Of a DNA stretch of 61,425 nt, positions 42,579 to 50,472 are shown piece after piece (position 1 is the first letter of the stretch; each line of letters opens with the position of its first letter). The stretch comes from CAZTDD01 sp964612675 (GTDB lineage Bacteria > Hinthialibacterota > Hinthialibacteria > Hinthialibacterales > JAKPRU01): contig CAZTDD010000023.1 in assembly GCA_964612675.1 (NCBI GenBank), forward strand, positions 1-61,425, written 5' to 3'. Made by a program: the position numbers and the translations under genes. The notes below the pieces were generated by a model. That model was not told the origin of the DNA. It searched no databases and saw nothing but the letters and a program-made list of their open reading frames with translations.

Positions 42579-43421
42579 ATGCGCACGATCAACACACAAG
42601 AGATCACCGATGCCGTCGCGGATATGTGTATGAAAGCCAACTACGATCTTCCCGAGGACATTACTCAGGGACTAAGAGACGGTTTGGGTTCAGAAGAATC
42701 TCCTGCAGGACAGGCTGTGCTTCAGCAGATTCTCAAGAACGAGGAGATTGCCCGAACGGAACGGTCTCCGCTTTGCCAGGACACCGGCACCACGTGTGTC
42801 TACCTCGATATCGGGCAGGAAGTCGCCCTCGAAGGGCAACCGCTTCGTGAGGCGGTGGATGAAGGAGTTCGACGGGGGTACCAGGACGGGTATCTTCGCA
42901 AATCCATCGTGGGCGATCCGCTGGAGCGAGTGAATACGAAAGACAATACGCCCGCGATGCTTCATGTGGATATCGTGCCGGGCGACAAGATTCACATCGA
43001 CGTGATGACAAAGGGGGGCGGCTGCGAGAACATGAGCGCATTGGCCATGCTCAAACCCAGCGACGGCCGCCAGGGAGTGATTGATTTTGTGGTGAACCGT
43101 GTACGAAACGCGGGCGGGAATCCGTGTCCGCCCCTCGTGCTGGGCGTTGGGGTTGGGGGGGCGTTCGATGTTGTCGCGGCAATTGCCAAACGCGCCCTTC
43201 TACGCGGCGTCGGGAATCCGAATCCCAAGAAACACCTTGCCGATCTGGAACAGGATTTATTCAAAGCATGCAACGATACCGGTGTCGGACCGATGGGGCT
43301 GGGGGGACGGACCACGGTTCTATCGGTGAATGTCGAGGCCTATCCGACACATATCGCCTCAATGCCGGTGGCGCTTTCGGTAAACTGTCATTCCAGCCGG
43401 TATAAGAGCGTTGTGATTTGA
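42579..43421 (+). CDS. Class I fumarate hydratase (or tartrate dehydratase) alpha subunit
   Basis: 280 residues; [4Fe-4S] hydro-lyase N-terminal half. Cluster cysteines are visible at Cys66 (PLCQDTGT), in GGGCENMS and in KACNDTGVGPMG. Other conserved parts: NTKDNTPAMLHVDIVPGD and LGVGVGGAFDVVAAIAKRALL. Two-subunit enzymes need a beta subunit, usually encoded directly downstream, but here the next gene is a convergent sialidase ten bases away. So the beta subunit must lie elsewhere. Fumarase is more likely than tartrate dehydratase, but sequence alone does not settle it. GAGGTAGACC precedes the ATG. Confidence 0.9.
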   Translation: MRTINTQEITDAVADMCMKANYDLPEDITQGLRDGLGSEESPAGQAVLQQILKNEEIARTERSPLCQDTGTTCVYLDIGQEVALEGQPLREAVDEGVRRGYQDGYLRKSIVGDPLERVNTKDNTPAMLHVDIVPGDKIHIDVMTKGGGCENMSALAMLKPSDGRQGVIDFVVNRVRNAGGNPCPPLVLGVGVGGAFDVVAAIAKRALLRGVGNPNPKKHLADLEQDLFKACNDTGVGPMGLGGRTTVLSVNVEAYPTHIASMPVALSVNCHSSRYKSVVI

Positions 43422-43431
43422 CGCCGGACCG

Positions 43432-44655
43432 CTACTGCGGATCGCCGGCCATCACCCATTCTTCATTGAATTCGACGTGCTTGATCGACTTTCCGTTGCC
43501 GGATCTACGATAGCTGTATGTGGCGTGAATCCGCCCGTCACGTGTTTGTATAATCGAGGGATACGAGAACGATCCTTCTCCCGGTTTGACCAACTCGAGA
43601 TGACGGTGCCATTTCCATGTCTCTCCCTCATCATCGGAAATCGACAACTTCAGGCTGTGCCGTCCCTCAACCGTATCGTTGTACATGAGAATCCAATGAC
43701 CGTTCTGGAGACGAATCACTTCTACGCTGGAGCCGGGATTTGGGAATTCCATCTCGCCGACACGGCTCCAGGTTTCTCCGTCATCCTTTGATGTAGCGAT
43801 CCGTATCCGGTTCCGGGGACCGTTCTCGCGCATCATGGCGACGATAGTTCCATCGTTCTTCCGAACCAGGCTGGGCTGGATGTTGCCGAATCCCACCAGC
43901 GGTTTGCTGGTTTGCCAGGTTTTGCCCCAATCCGATGTGCTGGCCACGATGCCGATTGAATAGGCGTCCGTGTACAGGGGAAGGAGCAGTTTGCCGGACG
44001 GCAAGAGCAGCGGGTGGATGCGAGTCATCCACCCGAGTCGATGCAGCATGCGGTCCTGTCCACGTTTTTCGAAATAATGATAGACCTCTTCATCGGCGGT
44101 CAAATCCCCGAATTCTTTTTTTAGGTTTGGTATCAACTCGGGGAACTCTTTGAGGAAATGATCCCATTCGCCTTTCATGTCCTCGTACAGATTATCGGGT
44201 GTTACGTGAATATTGTCCTGCCAATCCCACTCGGGCGGGCCGTCACGGTCCTGCCAGTCGGATGAAATTCGATATTTGAGGAGCGACGATTCCCATCGGT
44301 TGATCAGCACGGTAATCCAGAAAAGCCACAATCGTTCCTGTGGATCGACATACAAAACAGGATTACAGTCCGGATATCCGGGCGTGTCGGCCATCAAAAA
44401 GGGCTCGGTCCAATCCTCTTCGCCGTCGAGTTTTCTCGCGCCAAGTACGCGGACATCATCGGCTTTCCGTTCTCCCGAACCGTGAAACCAACATGCGATG
44501 AGGTTTCCGTCGGGGCTCTCGACGAGTGAGGAGCCGTGGTTATGCCATTGTTCGAGCGGGAAGATGAGTTCCCCTTTGTGAAAGGGCTTTTCCGCATAAC
44601 CGGTAAGTGTCGATAACGCAATAAGAACGATACTCAGCAACCATGATTTCATCAT
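43432..44655 (-). CDS. Secreted sialidase-like (BNR/Asp-box) protein
   Basis: 407 residues with a signal peptide (SWLLSIVLIALSTLTGYA). Six-bladed propeller of the sialidase superfamily: Asp boxes STSDWGKTW, TSKDDGETW and ISDDEGETW, with NHGSSLVESPDGNLIACWFHGSGER near the start, LPLYTDAYSIGIVASTSD in the middle and YSYRRSGNGKSIKHVEF at the end. This looks like the exo-alpha-sialidase-like proteins common in Planctomycetota; many of these act on other sugars or are non-enzymatic. Start ATG at 44655 (GGGAGA upstream), with ATG 44652 also possible. Convergent with the fumarase subunit, ten bases apart. Confidence 0.87.
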   Translation of the reverse strand: MMKSWLLSIVLIALSTLTGYAEKPFHKGELIFPLEQWHNHGSSLVESPDGNLIACWFHGSGERKADDVRVLGARKLDGEEDWTEPFLMADTPGYPDCNPVLYVDPQERLWLFWITVLINRWESSLLKYRISSDWQDRDGPPEWDWQDNIHVTPDNLYEDMKGEWDHFLKEFPELIPNLKKEFGDLTADEEVYHYFEKRGQDRMLHRLGWMTRIHPLLLPSGKLLLPLYTDAYSIGIVASTSDWGKTWQTSKPLVGFGNIQPSLVRKNDGTIVAMMRENGPRNRIRIATSKDDGETWSRVGEMEFPNPGSSVEVIRLQNGHWILMYNDTVEGRHSLKLSISDDEGETWKWHRHLELVKPGEGSFSYPSIIQTRDGRIHATYSYRRSGNGKSIKHVEFNEEWVMAGDPQ

Positions 44656-44701
44656 CAATCAGTTTCTCCCATGCATAGTTTAACAATCCACCTAGAGGAT
44701 A

Positions 44702-45295
44702 TCACGAACCGAATGTCCAAATATCCCCAGGACTGGCGATTCCGTTTGATGCATCGTACTGGTCGGTACTCACCCCCGGGATATTGTTCAGAATATTCTC
44801 GTTATCATACTCGCGATTCGGCCCGAGACTGCGCAATCCCCACCGTAAACCCCGTTCGTATTCAGGGACGCCGAATTGCGTTCCGCCGCGCGCTTTGCCG
44901 GTCAAGGTGCTGACTTTGAGGTTGTAATACGCCATTTTCGTTTCACGAAGATCGCCCGGGAGACCGTACCCTTCTTTGGTGAACTGGAACACATCCGCCG
45001 GATACGTTCCGATATACGCCACAGGTGTCGTCAGCTCGGGGACACCGCGTGTCGCGAATAGAGGAAATGTGACGAAATCCGGAAACGCATTGTGATCGGC
45101 GTGGTACATCCCCAGCGCCTGGCCGATATTGCGCTGATCGGCCTTTACGCGTGCGATTTTTGCACGGACTTGCGCATTCAGGAAATTCGGGACTGCGATG
45201 GCCGCCAGAATGCCGATAATCGCGACTACGATGAGTAACTCGATTAAGGTGAACGCCGACTTACAGCGAGCGTCTTGGGAATGTTGGTGTCTCAT
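44702..45295 (-). CDS. Type IV pilin-like / pseudopilin protein (copy 2)
   Basis: 197 residues from the ATG at 45295: basic leader MRHQHSQDARCKSA, then FTLIELLIVVAIIGILAAIAVPNFLNAQVRAKI. The helix is nearly identical to that of copy 1. Unlike the other copies the cleavage site has Ala, not Gly, before the Phe; this is tolerated in some pseudopilins. The globular part ends YDASNGIASPGDIWTFGS, matching the shared terminal motif. An ATG at 45313 would add six residues and would start only five bases after the stop of the small membrane gene upstream, suggesting coupled translation. Confidence 0.88.
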   Translation of the reverse strand: MRHQHSQDARCKSAFTLIELLIVVAIIGILAAIAVPNFLNAQVRAKIARVKADQRNIGQALGMYHADHNAFPDFVTFPLFATRGVPELTTPVAYIGTYPADVFQFTKEGYGLPGDLRETKMAYYNLKVSTLTGKARGGTQFGVPEYERGLRWGLRSLGPNREYDNENILNNIPGVSTDQYDASNGIASPGDIWTFGS

Positions 45296-45318
45296 TTGAT
45301 CCCCATTCGACATTCGGG

Positions 45319-45471
45319 TTACTCTTTTTTCTCTTTCAGGGCCAAAATGGCGGTTGCGATGGCCGCCAGTCCGAAAAACACGGCGGCTCCTGCATAAGGA
45401 CTTCCAGTCGCAAGTATGATGGACAATCCGGAAAGAAAACAGCATGCACTGACGACACCCCGATCTCTCAT
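45319..45471 (-). CDS. Small two-helix membrane protein (50 aa)
   Basis: Reading frame of 50 codons plus stop: MRDRGVVSACCF..., a hydrophobic helix (VSACCFLSGLSIILATG), a short Pro-Tyr-Ala-Gly turn, a second helix (AAVFFGLAAIATAILAL) and a charged end KEKKE. GGAGGAGG lies four bases before the ATG, an excellent site. The stop codon is close to the pseudopilin start, so the two genes are probably co-transcribed. Function unknown; a membrane partner of the pseudopilin is possible. Confidence 0.72.
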   Translation of the reverse strand: MRDRGVVSACCFLSGLSIILATGSPYAGAAVFFGLAAIATAILALKEKKE

Positions 45472-45499
45472 GATTCCTCCTCCAAACAGATTTGCCTAC

Positions 45500-46528
45500 C
45501 TATATCCCGTGCACCATGACTCCAGTGCCTCGAAGGATCTGTCCGACCTGGATCAGTTCAGGTACAGTCTCTTTCGCAGTCTCCACGTCCCCTGGACGTA
45601 GGACAATAAGAAATCCAATTCCCATATTAAAGACGCGGTACATTTCATCCGAGGCGACATTGCCTAGATCCTGTATGAGCTCGAATATCGGCGGCGGTTG
45701 CCACGACGATGCCTCCAACTCCGCGCCGCATCCCTCGGGCAGAACGCGCGATAGATTTCCGGAAAAGCCGCCGCCGGTTATATGGGCCAGGCCACGGACG
45801 ATGTTTCCTTCTAGAAGCGCCTGAACCTCATTCAAGTAAGAACGATGGGGTTTCAATAACTCATCGCCAAGACTTGTTCCGAGCTCATACACAACGCCGT
45901 CCAAGGCCCATTGCTGTTCTGTAAGGAAAATCCGACGAACGAGCGAATAGCCGTTGGTGTGCAGACCGTTCGAAGGCAGACCGAGTATCGCATCGCCGGG
46001 TTCAATTGTGCTTCCATCGATGATGTTGTCTCTACCGACAACTCCAACGATACACCCTGCGAGGTCATATTCGCCCTCCGCGTACATGTCCGGCATTTCG
46101 GCGGTTTCGCCGCCGAGCAGCGCCATATTTCCGGCTCGGCAGGCATCGGCGAGGCTCTCGATCACCTGCGCGATCACATCGGGCTCAACTTTGCCCGTCG
46201 CGAGATAATCCATGAAGAACAGTGGTCTCGCGCCGCAGGTCAAAATATCGTCGATCGAGTGGTTGACAATATCCGCGCCGATCCCTTTATGATTCCCGGT
46301 CATGCAAGCCAATTTCACCTTGGTCCCGACACCGTCGATGCTGGAGACCAGAACCGGATTGTCGATGCCCAGCTCGCCCACCGCGAATAGCCCGCCGAAA
46401 GCGCCTTCACGGGAGAGGACCTCGGGGCGGTGGGTTTTCTGTACATGGCCGGCGATTCGTCTTTTCAGCGTGTCGAGGGCATCCAGGTGTACACCGGCTT
46501 CAGCATATCGATCGGCGGATTCTGTCAT
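45500..46528 (-). CDS. purM: Phosphoribosylformylglycinamidine cyclo-ligase
   Basis: AIR synthase of purine synthesis. 342 residues from the ATG at 46528, which has GAGGAATTCA directly upstream; the usual family length is about 345. Motifs: YAEAGVHLDA, VSSIDGVGTKVKLA, GIGADIVNHSIDDIL, GARPLFFMDYLATG, LGGETAEMPDMY, GLPSNGLHTNGYSLVRRI, HITGGGFSGNLSRVLP. The most common form of the last is HITGGGLxENxPR. No other pur gene is adjacent; purE lies 19 kb away. Confidence 0.96.
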   Translation of the reverse strand: MTESADRYAEAGVHLDALDTLKRRIAGHVQKTHRPEVLSREGAFGGLFAVGELGIDNPVLVSSIDGVGTKVKLACMTGNHKGIGADIVNHSIDDILTCGARPLFFMDYLATGKVEPDVIAQVIESLADACRAGNMALLGGETAEMPDMYAEGEYDLAGCIVGVVGRDNIIDGSTIEPGDAILGLPSNGLHTNGYSLVRRIFLTEQQWALDGVVYELGTSLGDELLKPHRSYLNEVQALLEGNIVRGLAHITGGGFSGNLSRVLPEGCGAELEASSWQPPPIFELIQDLGNVASDEMYRVFNMGIGFLIVLRPGDVETAKETVPELIQVGQILRGTGVMVHGI

Positions 46529-46564
46529 TGAATTCCTCTCTTCTATATGGAACGCCTGTAAATA

Positions 46565-46688
46565 CAACCCCCTCTGTATCTCCCCTTACAGCGGCCACGC
46601 AAGCGTGTCCCTCTTGGGGGAGAAAATAACTCAGCTGCGTCCGTTTCCTTTCCTCCCCCGAAGATCGGGGGAGGTTAGGAGGGGGTTG
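46565..46688. repeat. CAACCCCCTC-type repeat unit, copy 1
   Basis: Bounded by CAACCCCCTC and GAGGGGGTTG. Contains CTGTATCTCCCCTTACAG, a GGCCACGCAAGCGTGTCC near-palindrome, CTTGGGGGAG and CCCCCGAAGATCGGGGG. No GCAAAAAGTC end flanks it on the left; the nearest end, TGATGGCACGGCAAAAAGTC (46718-46737), points away from it. Confidence 0.8.
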
Positions 46689-46717
46689 ACGTTTGCCTTC
46701 GTTCGCCCCGTCAAACT

Positions 46718-47022
46718 TGATGGCACGGCAAAAAGTCGGCCGCTGTTTCTTGATCCGATGTGATCCCTGCACCCTCCTGCCCAGCTTCGCCCACGATCCA
46801 TGCGGTTTCCAACTCTCCCGAAGACAACCCCCTCTGTATCTCCCCTTACAGCGGCCACGCAAGCGTGTCCCTCTTGGGGGAGAAAATAACTCAGCTGCGT
46901 CCGTTCCCATTCCTCCCCCGAAGATCGGATTCGGTGCGTCATCCTGTTCCTCCCCAAAAGATCGGGGGTGGAGTCTCATGGCTTGCCGAAGGCAAACATG
47001 AGAGCCGTCGAGGAGGGGGTTG
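46718..47022. repeat. CAACCCCCTC-type element, copy 2, with left GCAAAAAGTC end
   Basis: TGATGGCACGGCAAAAAGTC (46718-46737), then 87 unrelated bases, then an interior from 46825 to 47022 that is identical to copy 1 over its first ~95 bases before diverging and ending GAGGAGGGGGTTG. The second half (GGTGGAGTCTCATGGCTTGCC...GAGAGCCGTCGAGG) is instead shared, inverted, with the element at 58902-59125. The right GACTTTTTGC end is missing. Confidence 0.75.
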
Positions 47023-47053
47023 ACGACTGAGTAATACCTTTTGTCGTTGTATA

Positions 47054-48424
47054 TCAACCAAGCACCTCCTTTCTCAACAAAACATTCCCTTCACAGTCCC
47101 GATAAATAATTTCCTCTTCTTTTTTGATCTTCTCCGCCATCTCGTTTAAATAATACAACGTCGGCGCGGTGATGTGCATGTTATTGAGAAACGGCTGCGT
47201 GTAATTGACATCGCCGAATTCCACACCGCCTACGTGAATCGGTATTTTCTCTCCATCCACTTCCCGCCAGATCCCATTGTGGTTATTCCAATCGACACCT
47301 TCTGTCAGGAACCCATAATCGCCGTGATGGTGCCGGGCGGCGGTTCGCAGAATCGTGAGGCCGTAGAGTTCGTACACCTTATCGTCCGTCCGCTGAGCGG
47401 CTTCGAGATAGGCCAATGCCGCCTCGGCGTTTTCCCAAAGATAGCAGGTGTCCCAGGAATCTTCCATGTACAAAAGTCCACGCGTTTCAACGCCGTTTCT
47501 GTCGGTTTCCATGTGAAAACGTTGAAGCGGTTCGAGGCAGTGGGTGAACGCCCAACTGCGGATCGACCGGTCTTCCAGAAGATCGGCGACCCGAAGGAGA
47601 CACCGAAAGCCGACGCTGTACGCTACATTTTCGTGGTCGTCGTAGGTGTCGTGATTAATACTTCCGAAACAGCCGCCGAGTCCGGAGTAGGTTTTCCAAG
47701 CCCTCTCAACATCTTCTTTTTTGTCGAGCAACCCTCGTCGTGTCAGTTCGGTGTAAAGCCATAGGATATACGTTCCATCGCCGGAATGATCGAATTGTGA
47801 GTCCTTGTTTCCCCCGTAGGCGTCGAGCGGGTATGGTGTGCCGTTCGGTGTGCAGCGCCGTGGATACCATCCATTTGCGCATAGCCCCAAGTTCTTCGAC
47901 ATCCACGATGCGATGGAGACCGCAACGGATTCAAGACGTCTTCTGAGTATTTCTTCGCGGCAGCGGTCCGCCGCCCAGAGGCATTGGAGACCGATGTGGG
48001 CAACCGAGCCGGGGCAGAACCAATCATCATGTTTCTCGTCGTGGAGATAGTTGAGAAATCGGCGGTCGGTGGGAATATCCCGGTAAAGCGTCAGAAAGCC
48101 ATCCTCGTGAATGAAACCGTCTTCAAGACCGTGATACAAAACACTGATCGAGATCGCAGCCACACGGGGATCATCGAGATCCCGGCCATATGCCAAAAGC
48201 TCCGCCGCGCCTCCGATAGCGTTGGCCGCCCAGCCGATACCCTCGACCGCACCGAATTCATGCCACAGGGCCGGTTCGCCTGTCGGATCGACAAAAGTGG
48301 AATTCGCGCAGAGATTGCCGTTATACGTTGTCAGACAGCGTCTCGTAGTGAAGCGAATTGAGTCCCGCAGGCTGTCGATTATGGTGTACTCGGGATTCTC
48401 TTGCCGGTAGAATTTTGCACACAT
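47054..48424 (-). CDS. Predicted alpha/alpha-barrel carbohydrate-active protein (cytoplasmic)
   Basis: 456 residues with no signal peptide. Repeated helix-rich segments with aromatic/Trp, Gly and acidic residues (ALWHEFGAVEGIGWAANAIGGAAELLAYGRD, GDGTYILWLYTELTRRGLL, LWENAEAALAYLEAAQRTDDKVYE, HHHGDYGFLTEGVDWNNHN) resemble six-hairpin glycosidases such as GH88, GH105 or lyase-like proteins. I cannot assign a family or catalytic residues. It is the last gene of a four-gene minus-strand operon (kinase, DUF62, GT4, this), 24 bases after the glycosyltransferase, so its substrate may be the product of that enzyme. Confidence 0.75.
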   Translation of the reverse strand: MCAKFYRQENPEYTIIDSLRDSIRFTTRRCLTTYNGNLCANSTFVDPTGEPALWHEFGAVEGIGWAANAIGGAAELLAYGRDLDDPRVAAISISVLYHGLEDGFIHEDGFLTLYRDIPTDRRFLNYLHDEKHDDWFCPGSVAHIGLQCLWAADRCREEILRRRLESVAVSIASWMSKNLGLCANGWYPRRCTPNGTPYPLDAYGGNKDSQFDHSGDGTYILWLYTELTRRGLLDKKEDVERAWKTYSGLGGCFGSINHDTYDDHENVAYSVGFRCLLRVADLLEDRSIRSWAFTHCLEPLQRFHMETDRNGVETRGLLYMEDSWDTCYLWENAEAALAYLEAAQRTDDKVYELYGLTILRTAARHHHGDYGFLTEGVDWNNHNGIWREVDGEKIPIHVGGVEFGDVNYTQPFLNNMHITAPTLYYLNEMAEKIKKEEEIIYRDCEGNVLLRKEVLG

Positions 48425-48448
48425 GGCTCCAGCCTTTCGTGCGGCGTC

Positions 48449-49642
48449 TTATCGCCGGTCTTTTTCCTCGTCGCCTGGGGCGTGCAGGGATATCGCAGAC
48501 GAATAGGCTTCCTCCAGTTTCTCCGCCGTACGCCCCCAATGAAAAACCTGCTCGGCCTTCTTCCTTGCCAGTTTCTCGTATTTTCGCCGAAACTCAATGT
48601 CTCCTAAAAAGCCGCAAATCCCGATAGCAAGCCCTTCCGGTTCGCCCGGCCGGACAAGGATTCCGCAGCTATCGAGCATACGTTGTACCTCACCGACCGC
48701 ACTGGCGACAATCGCTTTTCCGGCGGCAAGGTATTCTGCGATTTTGAGAGGCGATTTGCACACCGTGGCGGCATTCTCCTCGAACGACGCTACACAAACA
48801 TCGGCAGCCGCCAGATACAACGGTACCTCGTCGTGAGAGACGTAATCGATCAAACGAACGTTCTCTCCGGTTGAATGGTTTTTACAGAACTCCTTCAGAG
48901 AGTCAAGTCCTTTTCCACCGCCCACGATCCACAGGACCGCGTTGGGAAATTTCGGCTGTACATACTCCATGGATCGAACGACCAACTCAGCGTATGCGGC
49001 TCCTTCGAGCTGACCGACGTAGAGGACAAGAGGGGTTTCGGAATCGACTCCATGCCGTTCTCTGATCTCTGTGCCGTCGAGTCCCGGAGTAAATCGATCC
49101 AAATTTGCCCCGACCGGCGCCCATCTCATCCGCTCGTCAGGGAATCCCCTGCTGATTGCCATCCTGCGAATGCCTTCGCTGGAATAGGTGATCGTGTCCA
49201 CCAGGCTCGGCAAGGATCGTTCACAAACCGATATCTGATGACGATACAAGGTGCGCGATTCCACAATCTCCGCAAGCGCCGATTCATGATCGTCCCAGTC
49301 GTAATGAATCGGCCGGTCAGCCAGATAAGCGGCCCAGAGCGCTGGAATCGCGACTGACGGGAAACATTTTTGGATGTGGACAATGTCGGCATCCCGCGCC
49401 AGTTGCTGCAGAGATCGAGTGTTCTTCCAGAGGTGACTGTGTCGAAAGCCCAGCTGGTGGACCTGTACTCCGTCGGGCATAGCACCATGTACAGGCCGCT
49501 CGTGCGGTTCGATTCTCCGTTTGGGAATGTATCCCAGGGTAATGTTGTTTCCGCGCAGCTGAAGATGCCGCGCTAGTTCGACGATCCGAATAGTCCAGGG
49601 ATCGTAACGCACGTCATGCGGATGAAGCATCAAGATGTTCAT
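48449..49642 (-). CDS. GT4-family glycosyltransferase
   Basis: 397 residues, GT-B fold. N-terminal MNILMLHPHDVRYDPWTIRIVELARHLQLRGNNITLGYIP; donor domain with PLVLYVGQLEGAAYAELVVRSM, LWIVGGGKG, DYVSHDEVPLYLAAADVCVASFEENAATVCKSPLKIAEYLAAGKAIVAS and VGEVQRML. The acidic residue pair of the EX7E motif is replaced by a KSPLKIAEYLAAGK form, as in several GT4 subfamilies. Its start overlaps the DUF62 stop by four bases, indicating coupled translation in the operon. The acceptor is unknown. Confidence 0.9.
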   Translation of the reverse strand: MNILMLHPHDVRYDPWTIRIVELARHLQLRGNNITLGYIPKRRIEPHERPVHGAMPDGVQVHQLGFRHSHLWKNTRSLQQLARDADIVHIQKCFPSVAIPALWAAYLADRPIHYDWDDHESALAEIVESRTLYRHQISVCERSLPSLVDTITYSSEGIRRMAISRGFPDERMRWAPVGANLDRFTPGLDGTEIRERHGVDSETPLVLYVGQLEGAAYAELVVRSMEYVQPKFPNAVLWIVGGGKGLDSLKEFCKNHSTGENVRLIDYVSHDEVPLYLAAADVCVASFEENAATVCKSPLKIAEYLAAGKAIVASAVGEVQRMLDSCGILVRPGEPEGLAIGICGFLGDIEFRRKYEKLARKKAEQVFHWGRTAEKLEEAYSSAISLHAPGDEEKDRR

Positions 49643-50472
49643 GAAACAGCCACCGACACACGATCCCCGATACGGACATCCAGAATCCGGTCGGCGCGTT
49701 CTTGGTTGACGGCGATTTCGAGGCGATCATAGCCATCGAAAACCGCGACCGGTTCGCCCTCTGCAACCGCACCGTAGCTCGGTGCGATACCTCTCACCTC
49801 AATCGAGCCGAGTCGGATAATCACATCTTGCATGCTGGGACGAACTCCCTCGATCCAGTCGAGAAGCGCCTGTCGCCGGATTGTCGTCACGAGATTGCCG
49901 AAACGGTCGATGTACTCTATCTCTCCAACCATTTGGGAGCCGTCGACCTCTGTGACGCACGGCGGAAGTAGAATGGAGGGCGATTCGATGGTGGAACCGA
50001 TTTCGCTGAGTTCGCCCCCGTTTGCCAGATGTGCGGCGAGGGGCGAGAAGATGTCCCTGCCGTGAAACGTGGAGGAAACCCTATCGAGCCAAAGGGAGCG
50101 GTTTTTGGCACAAACCAGACGACGCTCTTGGCACTCTCGCGACCACACCCGGGATATCACTCCGTTGTCCGGAAACACAAAGCGACGGTCGAAAGCGTCC
50201 AGCACCAAAATGTCGCGGAGTGTGCCGACGCCGGGGTCGACGACTACGGTGATAACGGAACCACTTGGAAGATACGGGAACGACCAATCGAGAAGGAAGG
50301 CCGCGGACGGGACGTCGAAAGGTTGGACGTCGTGTGAAATGTCGATGATCTTTGCGGTGGGGGCGCGGGACAGGATTACGCCCTTCATCACCCCCACAAA
50401 ACCGTCCCGGAGACCGAAATCGGTCAACAAGGCCACCACAGGAGGGCAAAGAGTGTTCTGAGTATCGATCAT
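49639..50472 (-). CDS. DUF62-family S-adenosylmethionine hydrolase (SAM hydroxide adenosyltransferase)
   Basis: Hydrolyses SAM to adenosine and methionine in characterised members; halogenases share the fold. 277 residues. Motifs: LLTDFGLRDGFVGVMKGVI, VVDPGVGT, DNGV, FHGRDIFSPLAAHLANG and GEIEYIDRFGNLVTTI. The active-site triad is visible as Asp79, Arg86 and His137, with the spacing of the archaeal hydrolase. The halogenase-type loop is not evident. Overlaps its neighbours by four bases on both sides. Confidence 0.9.
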   Translation of the reverse strand: MIDTQNTLCPPVVALLTDFGLRDGFVGVMKGVILSRAPTAKIIDISHDVQPFDVPSAAFLLDWSFPYLPSGSVITVVVDPGVGTLRDILVLDAFDRRFVFPDNGVISRVWSRECQERRLVCAKNRSLWLDRVSSTFHGRDIFSPLAAHLANGGELSEIGSTIESPSILLPPCVTEVDGSQMVGEIEYIDRFGNLVTTIRRQALLDWIEGVRPSMQDVIIRLGSIEVRGIAPSYGAVAEGEPVAVFDGYDRLEIAVNQERADRILDVRIGDRVSVAVS

